From Phenylobacterium sp. (lineage in GTDB: Bacteria > Pseudomonadota > Alphaproteobacteria > Caulobacterales > Caulobacteraceae): a stretch of DNA of 51,391 nucleotides. The notes under the pieces were generated by a model. The model ran no database searches. It saw nothing but the letters and a program-made list of their open reading frames with translations, and was not told the origin of the DNA. This document shows, in pieces, positions 46,790-51,391 of this stretch. The position numbers and the translations under genes were made by a program. Every line of letters starts with the position of its first letter. Positions within the stretch are counted from its first letter, which is position 1. Location: the NCBI RefSeq assembly GCF_030698145.1, contig NZ_JAUYNW010000048.1:1-51391 (forward strand). Reading direction: 5' to 3'.

Positions 46790-47653
46790 CTAGCTGAGCG
46801 CGCGCTTGTAGAGGGTCAGGAGTTCGCTCCAGGCCTTCTCGGCGGCAGGCTCGTTGTAGACTTGGCTGCCCTTGACCGTCCAACCGTGAGCGGCGCCCTC
46901 ATAGACCTCGACCTTGTTCGGCCGCTTGGCGGCTTCGAGGGCGGCCTTGATCTTGTCCTTGGCGGTCGGGTCCTGCTTGTCGTCGTTGTCGGCGACGGCG
47001 ACGAGGTACTCGGCGTGGCTCTTGGTCAGGGTGAGGTGGGGGCTGGTCGGCTGGTCGGTGTGCAGGCCTCCGCCATGGAAGCTCGCCACCGCGCCCACCC
47101 GGGCGGGCACGGCGCCGGCGGTGCGGAAGGCCAGCGGCCCGCCCATGCAGTAGCCTTGGGTTCCGACCTTCCTCTTCTTGTTGGTCTGGGGTTGGGCGTC
47201 GAGGAAGGCGAGATAGGCCGCCGCGTCGCGGTCGGTGCCCTCAGGTGTCACGCTGGCGCGCAGGGGGCCGAGCTTGGCGCGGTCCTCGGGGTTGGCGAAG
47301 TTGAAGCCGCCTTCGACGACCGGCGCGCGCTTAAGGCGGTAATAGAGGTTGGGGACCAGCACCACATAGCCCTCGGCGGCGAGCCGGCGGCCCATTTCGC
47401 GGAAGGCCGGGCGCAGGCTGACCACGTCGGGCCAGATCACCACGGCGGGCCAGGAGCCTTTACCCTGCGGGAAGTAGAGGGCCGCGTCCGCCACGCCGTC
47501 GAGTGTCTTCACCTCGACGTCCTTCTCGACCACCGGGACGGCGGCTCGAGCCGAGCCCGCGACGCCGACGGCGGCCACGGTCATCAGGCCGAAGGCACGG
47601 CGCGAGACCGACGGATCGTCGATCAGGCCCTGGTGGATGTCGTCGTCACACAT
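46790..47653 (-). CDS. Tat-exported dienelactone hydrolase family protein
   Basis: This 287-residue alpha/beta hydrolase has a twin-arginine signal (SRRAFGLMTVAAVGVAGSARA) preceded by 17 residues. The Cys nucleophile elbow is at residue 169 in TQGYCMGGPL, with a likely Asp in VADNDDKQD and the catalytic His in GAAHGW. The fold and the Cys nucleophile place it in the dienelactone hydrolase group, which opens lactones or cleaves activated esters. The Tat signal argues for a periplasmic role, less common for this group. It is convergent with the VOC gene (7-base gap). Confidence 0.86.
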   Translation of the reverse strand: MCDDDIHQGLIDDPSVSRRAFGLMTVAAVGVAGSARAAVPVVEKDVEVKTLDGVADAALYFPQGKGSWPAVVIWPDVVSLRPAFREMGRRLAAEGYVVLVPNLYYRLKRAPVVEGGFNFANPEDRAKLGPLRASVTPEGTDRDAAAYLAFLDAQPQTNKKRKVGTQGYCMGGPLAFRTAGAVPARVGAVASFHGGGLHTDQPTSPHLTLTKSHAEYLVAVADNDDKQDPTAKDKIKAALEAAKRPNKVEVYEGAAHGWTVKGSQVYNEPAAEKAWSELLTLYKRALS

Positions 47654-47830
47654 GTGGGGTCTCCTCAGCTTTGCCGCAAAGCTTGGCCCCGAATGTTGCG
47701 CGGATGTGTCGGCGAGGGGAAGGCGGTTCCTGAACGCCAGCTAACCTGAGCCTCAGGACGCGTTCAGGGGCTGGGCGTCATCAAGGCGGCAACGGCCGTG
47801 AAACCCACGGCGCCCACAGGAACAGCAGCG

Positions 47831-48103
47831 ATGTCAGCATCCCTCCATGTGGTGGCCGCAAGTCCGGCCGCGCCGGCCAGCCTGAGCGAGCGGGTCCGTC
47901 AGCTCCAGGCCGAGGCGCGCAGCCTGGCCCGCGAGCACGTCGATCTGCTGGAGGCCAATCTGTTGGCGATGCAGCGTATCGCCGACGAGATCGCCCAGGG
48001 CGGCGAGGCCTATCCTCCCGGGGTACGGGACATTGCACGCCGGCTGAGCGAGGACAGCGCGGCCAGGGGCCGTACGCTCGAGGCGATCATGGCGCGGCGC
48101 TGA
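47831..48103 (+). CDS. Small helical protein of unknown function
   Basis: This 90-residue protein has a probable long helix (LSERVRQLQAEARSLAREHV, then LLEANLLAMQRIADEIAQGG) and a second helix at the C-terminus (VRDIARRLSEDSAARGRTLE). It has no signal, membrane helix or known motif; a coiled-coil or helical dimer is likely. AGGAA lies 8 bases before the ATG at 47831. It precedes the carbonic anhydrase gene by 65 bases on the same strand, but a functional link is not evident. An upstream in-frame GTG at 47798 is less likely. Confidence 0.6.
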   Translation: MSASLHVVAASPAAPASLSERVRQLQAEARSLAREHVDLLEANLLAMQRIADEIAQGGEAYPPGVRDIARRLSEDSAARGRTLEAIMARR

Positions 48104-48168
48104 GCCCGCCGGCCTCAACTTGACGCGACGTCTTGTGGCCTCGGGCCGTTGGCCCTAAGGGCAGCGCC

Positions 48169-48783
48169 ATGCTGGAACATCTGAAGGCCAACAACCGGGC
48201 CTGGGCTGAGCGGATGCTCTCGGCCGACGCCGGGTTCTTCAAGCGGCTGGCCAATCAGCAGGCGCCTGAGTACCTGTGGATCGGCTGTTCCGACAGCCGT
48301 GTGCCGGCCAATGAGATCGTCGATCTCGATCCCGGCGAACTGTTCGTGCACCGCAACGTCGCCAACCTTGCCCCGCCGCAGGACGCCAACTACCTGTCTG
48401 TGCTGCAGTTCGCCGTCGACGTGTTGAAGGTGAAGCACGTGATGGTGGTGGGCCACTACGGCTGCGGCGGCGTGGCCGCGGCGGTGGACGGCCAACGGCG
48501 CGGCCTGGTCGATCACTGGCTGCACCCGATCCGCGAAGTCCATCAGGCGCACCGCCATGAGCTGGAGGCGATCCCCGAGGAAAGCGCGCGCCTGGACCGC
48601 CTGTGCGAGCTGAACGTGGTCCGCCAGGTGCGAAACGTGGCCTCCGACGTCTTCGTCCAGGACGCCTGGGCGCGCGGCCAGGATGTCTGCGTGCATGGCT
48701 GGGTCTATTCGCTGGCCAACGGCCTGGTCACCGACCTGGACGTAACAATAACCTGCTCCGACGACCTGGCCCGGCTGGACTAG
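48169..48783 (+). CDS. Beta-carbonic anhydrase
   Basis: This 204-residue zinc enzyme interconverts CO2 and bicarbonate. It has the beta-class ligands Cys40 and Asp42 in GCSDSR, His96 and Cys99 in GHYGCGG, and the conserved HRNVANL block at 61-67. No signal peptide is seen, so it is cytoplasmic, like E. coli Can. The ATG at 48169 (MLEHLKANNRAWAERM) matches family starts. Its stop is close to the stop of the convergent amidase, with 10 bases between. Confidence 0.94.
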   Translation: MLEHLKANNRAWAERMLSADAGFFKRLANQQAPEYLWIGCSDSRVPANEIVDLDPGELFVHRNVANLAPPQDANYLSVLQFAVDVLKVKHVMVVGHYGCGGVAAAVDGQRRGLVDHWLHPIREVHQAHRHELEAIPEESARLDRLCELNVVRQVRNVASDVFVQDAWARGQDVCVHGWVYSLANGLVTDLDVTITCSDDLARLD

Positions 48784-48793
48784 GGCTCGGCCC

Positions 48794-50386
48794 TCAGGGC
48801 TTCACGTCATAGGCGCCGACGATTTCGGGCCGCAGGTCGACGGATGGCGCGAAGGTCGGCGTCAAGCGAGCGTGGGTCGCCTGTTCGTAGGCGTAACCTA
48901 GCGACAGCAGCCGCGCCTCCGACCAGGCGGTTCCGATGAAGGACAACCCCACCGGTAGGCCCGACACCTCGCCCATGGGCACGGTCAGGTGCGGATAGCC
49001 CGCCACGGCCGGCGGGCTGGAGAACGAGCCAAGCCAGCGGCTGCCGACCACCGGGTCGACGCGGGGCGCCGGGCCCCCGGTGACCGCCACCAGCACCTCG
49101 ACATTGGCGTCCTTCAACCACTTGTCGATCCCATCGGGACCGGCCAGGCGCCGGCCGTCGTCGCGGGCCTTGAGATAGGTGGGGTCGTCGAGGCCGACCG
49201 CCGCCTGGGCGGTCTTGAAGGTTTCCTGGCCGAACAGCGGCATCTCCTGATCCGCATGGGCCTCGTTGAAGGCGATGAGGTCGGCCAGGGTGCGGGTCTT
49301 GACCTGCTCGGGCGAGGTGCTGGCCAGGTAGGCGTTGACGCCGGCCTTGAACTCCACCCGCAGCACCAGCTCCTCGGCCGCCGCGATCGCAGTGGTGCTC
49401 GGAGCGTTGACCTCCACCAGCACCGCGCCGGCCGCCTTCATGGCGCTCAGGGCCTTGTCATAGACCGCGTCGATCCCCGGGTGGCGCCCGGCCATGTTGC
49501 GCAGAATCCCGATCCGCGCGCCCTTCAGGGCGCCAGCGTCCAGGGCCGCGAGATAGTCGGTCCGACGGGCGTCGGCCTCCCGGGTGGCCGGGTCGGCCGG
49601 ATCGGATCCGGCCAGAGCGCTCAGCATGGCCGCGGCGTCGGCGACATTGCGGGTCATCGGGCCGGCGGTGTCCTGGCTGGCGGAAATCGGCACCACGTGG
49701 GTGCGCGAGATCAGGCCCACGGTGGGTTTGAGCCCCACCACGCCGTTCATGGCCGCCGGGCAGGTGATCGAGCCGTCGGTCTCGGTGCCGACGGCGCCGG
49801 CCGCCAGCCCCGCCGACACCGCCGCGCCGGAGCCGGAGGACGAGCCGCAGGCCCCGCGGTCCAGGGCGTGGGGATTGCGCACCAGGCCGCCGACGGCGCT
49901 CCAGCCACTGATCGAGCGTGACGAGCGGTAATTGGCCCATTCCGAGAGGTTGGCCTTGCCTAGGATCACGGCGCCTGCGTCGGTCAGGCGGCGGACCAGG
50001 GGTGCGTCGCGCTCGGGCACGTTGTCCTTCAGCGCCAGGGAGCCGGCGGTAGTGGCCGTGCCGTCCCAGGATTCGATATTGTCCTTCAGCAGGATCGGCA
50101 CGCCGTGCAGGGGGCCTCGGAGCTTGCCGGCTTTGCGCTCGGCGTCCAGCTTGCGGGCGTCGGCGAGCGCGTGGTGGTTGATCGCGATGACCGCATTGAG
50201 CCTCGGGCCCTCGCGGTTCATCGCCGCGATGCGGGCGAGATAGGACCGGGTCAAGCTCTCCGACGTGGTCGCGCCTGTCGTCATGGCCTGCTGCTGCTGG
50301 GCGAAGGACCCGAAGGCCAGGTCGTTCGCCGCCGCTGTTCCGGCCGCCAGGGTCATCGCCATCGTCAGGCCCGCCAGGATCTTCAT
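48794..50386 (-). CDS. Exported amidase signature family enzyme
   Basis: This 530-residue hydrolase has a Sec signal peptide ([21 protein letters not shown]) and the amidase signature Ser-Ser-Lys triad. Lys101 is in [11 protein letters not shown], the Gly/Ser-rich block [20 protein letters not shown] is at about 178-197, and the catalytic Ser206 is in [10 protein letters not shown]. It would cleave amide bonds in the periplasm; the substrate cannot be read. The start at 50386 was chosen because the signal peptide begins there; an ATG at 50434 would add 16 residues with no signal. It is downstream of csbD on the same strand. Confidence 0.9.
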   Translation of the reverse strand: MKILAGLTMAMTLAAGTAAANDLAFGSFAQQQQAMTTGATTSESLTRSYLARIAAMNREGPRLNAVIAINHHALADARKLDAERKAGKLRGPLHGVPILLKDNIESWDGTATTAGSLALKDNVPERDAPLVRRLTDAGAVILGKANLSEWANYRSSRSISGWSAVGGLVRNPHALDRGACGSSSGSGAAVSAGLAAGAVGTETDGSITCPAAMNGVVGLKPTVGLISRTHVVPISASQDTAGPMTRNVADAAAMLSALAGSDPADPATREADARRTDYLAALDAGALKGARIGILRNMAGRHPGIDAVYDKALSAMKAAGAVLVEVNAPSTTAIAAAEELVLRVEFKAGVNAYLASTSPEQVKTRTLADLIAFNEAHADQEMPLFGQETFKTAQAAVGLDDPTYLKARDDGRRLAGPDGIDKWLKDANVEVLVAVTGGPAPRVDPVVGSRWLGSFSSPPAVAGYPHLTVPMGEVSGLPVGLSFIGTAWSEARLLSLGYAYEQATHARLTPTFAPSVDLRPEIVGAYDVKP

Positions 50387-50438
50387 GTCACGCCCCACCG
50401 CTGAGTTCCCATGGAGCGGCGCCGGGGCGGACATGACA

Positions 50439-50465
50439 AGGGCCGCGCCTGGAGAGCGCGGCCCT
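50439..50465 (-). terminator. Intrinsic terminator-like hairpin after csbD
   Basis: AGGGCCGCGC (50439-50448) and GCGCGGCCCT (50456-50465) form a 10-bp GC-rich stem with a 7-base loop, 22 bases past the csbD stop on the minus strand. Only two T residues follow, so termination may be partial. It separates csbD from the amidase gene. Confidence 0.55.
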
Positions 50466-50487
50466 GTCGGAAACTGGCTACCCGGCG

Positions 50488-50670
50488 CTAGTGCTTCAGC
50501 GCGTCGCGGGCGGCGTCCTTGAGATTGCCGACGCCCTGCTGGATCTTGCCGGAAATCTTGTCGGCGGTCCCTTCGGCTTCGAGGCGCTCATTGCCCGTGG
50601 CCTTGCCGGCGGCTTGCTTGATCGAGCCCGCGGCGTCCTTGGCGGCGCCCTTGATCTGGTCTTTGTGCAT
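50488..50670 (-). CDS. CsbD family stress protein
   Basis: This 60-residue soluble protein has the CsbD pattern: [20 protein letters not shown] followed by [20 protein letters not shown]. It is charged, Ala/Lys-rich and natively flexible. CsbD proteins are general-stress proteins of unknown mechanism in Bacillus and many Proteobacteria. The ATG at 50670 is preceded by GGATC and a likely EcfG-type promoter about 50 bases upstream. A hairpin follows the stop. The TetR gene lies upstream on the same strand, ending at the promoter. Confidence 0.9.
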   Translation of the reverse strand: MHKDQIKGAAKDAAGSIKQAAGKATGNERLEAEGTADKISGKIQQGVGNLKDAARDALKH

Positions 50671-50720
50671 CGGCGTGATCCTTCGGAATACGGGGCCAGA
50701 GGAGCGGCCCCGGTCAGAAC

Positions 50721-50746
50721 TACGCGTGGGCGGGCGGTTCGGTTCC
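50721..50746 (-). promoter_or_regulatory. Possible EcfG (general stress sigma) promoter of csbD
   Basis: On the minus strand GGAAC at 50742-50746 is followed after 17 bases by CGTA at 50721-50724. The EcfG/SigT consensus in alphaproteobacteria is GGAAC, 16-17 bases, CGTT, so the match is 8 of 9. It lies 50 bases before the csbD ATG and overlaps the last base of the tetR stop codon. A stress gene downstream supports the call. Confidence 0.45.
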
Positions 50747-51333
50747 TAGCCGGCGGCCGTGCGGTCCAGCAGGGCGGCGAAGGCGGCACAGGCGACCTTG
50801 CGCGCTGTGGAATCCCCCATCAGCCGCTTGGCGTCGGCCTGGCCCAGGACATAGCTCTTCATCTGGAAAACCACGACGGCGGCCTCCTCGTCGGAGAGCT
50901 CGGGATCGCGCAGCGCCTTCGCCTCGCGGGTCAGCGCCTTGCGCCACTGCTTGACGCGGCGGATCAGGAGGTCGCGTAGCGGACCGGGCTGGTCGTCCAG
51001 CTCGACGCTGGCGGCCACGATCAGGCAGCCGCCGGCGGCGTTCTCCACCTCGGACCAGTCGAGCCAGCGATCGAAGACCATTTCCACGCGCGGCCGGCCC
51101 GGGGGCAAGGCCTCGGCGGGGCCCAATATGAAGTCCACGAAGCGGTCGAAACCCCGGTCTAGGGTCGCCAGCTCCATCACTTCCTTGGACTCGAAATGCT
51201 TGAAGAGGCCGCTCTTGGAGAGGCCCACGGCCTCGGCCACGTCATTGAGGCTGACCGCCCCAAAGCCCTTCACTGCGGCCTGTCGCGCGGTCTCATCGAG
51301 AATCCGCGCCTTGGTGGCGTCGCCCTTGCGCAA
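50746..51333 (-). CDS. TetR-family transcriptional regulator
   Basis: This regulator of about 195 residues has an N-terminal helix-turn-helix (ATKARILDETARQAAVKGFG, then VSLNDVAEAVGLSKSGLFKH) and a ligand-binding C-terminal helical domain (FILGPAEALPPG, then CLIVAASVELDD). Repressors of this type control nearby exporter, lipid or enzyme genes, but none is adjacent apart from csbD. The start is TTG: the codon at 51333 is favoured because GGGGAGG lies 7 bases upstream, while the TTG at 51339 has the same site only 1 base away. The region to the right (51340-51391) holds a TTGACA and the sequence GTGACCGATCG that may be its own operator. Confidence 0.85.
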   Translation of the reverse strand: MRKGDATKARILDETARQAAVKGFGAVSLNDVAEAVGLSKSGLFKHFESKEVMELATLDRGFDRFVDFILGPAEALPPGRPRVEMVFDRWLDWSEVENAAGGCLIVAASVELDDQPGPLRDLLIRRVKQWRKALTREAKALRDPELSDEEAAVVVFQMKSYVLGQADAKRLMGDSTARKVACAAFAALLDRTAAG

Positions 51334-51391
51334 AGCCAAGCCTCCCCGCTTGACAGAAAGTGACCGATCGTGCTCTTTGAGCGGTAGTGAC

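Noticed and set aside
48782..48794. Small hairpin AGGGC-TCG-GCCCT between carbonic anhydrase and amidase stops
   Set aside because: Only 5 bp with a 3-base loop and no T-run; too short to call a terminator in GC-rich DNA.
51340..51391. Complete promoter and operator for tetR
   Set aside because: TTGACA is on the opposite strand and only a half-palindrome (GACCGATCG) is visible before the window ends.

Overview
The window is one contiguous stretch of chromosome from a high-GC alphaproteobacterium. It most likely belongs to the Caulobacteraceae (Caulobacter, Phenylobacterium or a close relative). The main evidence is an 848-residue polar histidine kinase matching PleC, with its phospho-accepting His at residue 613; the Caulobacter protein, from memory, is 842 residues with His610. 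Supporting evidence is the cycHJKL-type ccmI-ccmE-ccmF-ccmH block followed by degP, a two-component pair and glnE, the many ECF, HWE-kinase and OmpR-type regulators, and the GANTC sites expected of a CcrM genome. Genes are packed tightly, often with ATGA or GTGA overlaps. No gap between genes exceeds about 210 bases, and I saw no rRNA, tRNA or CRISPR.

Layout. Position 1-136 is the edge of an IS630-type element running off the left end. 137-6120 holds housekeeping genes: the ABC-F ATPase Uup, a class A penicillin-binding protein, a YcgN-like Cys-cluster protein, a DUF805 membrane protein and a DnaJ-type chaperone. 6209-8626 is a PepSY protein with an OmpR-type regulator and sensor kinase. 8711-14224 is an unknown helical protein, a short interspersed palindromic repeat and the cytochrome c maturation operon ccmIEFH. 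14375-21869 is DegP, a second regulator/kinase pair, two DoxX genes (one damaged) and glnE. 21938-23862 is an EF-hand protein followed by an ECF sigma factor, a one-TM probable partner and a periplasmic metal-sensor-like protein. 23859-29746 is pleC, a single-domain response regulator and aminopeptidase N. 29904-35381 holds OmpW, an unknown protein, paired acyl-CoA dehydrogenases, a glycosyltransferase and a CBS-domain protein. 35567-42203 holds a VWA lipoprotein-like protein, a very large hybrid kinase with two different kinase cores plus its receiver, and an HTH protein.

The most interesting segment is 42301-46203, a tightly coupled five-gene operon on the minus strand. In transcription order it encodes a RibD-type pyrimidine reductase without a deaminase domain, a heme-oxygenase-like diiron oxidase (HDO-type), an 85-residue Rieske protein, a CDP-alcohol phosphatidyltransferase and a GTP cyclohydrolase II-like enzyme with an extra N-terminal domain. 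No other riboflavin genes are present. I infer a specialised pathway that opens and reduces a nucleotide, oxidises it with a Rieske-fed diiron enzyme, and may attach it to a lipid. This is a hypothesis, not an identified system.

The right end (46363-51391) holds a VOC protein, a Tat-exported dienelactone hydrolase, a small helical protein, a beta-carbonic anhydrase, an exported amidase, a CsbD stress protein with a plausible EcfG-type promoter, and a TetR regulator.
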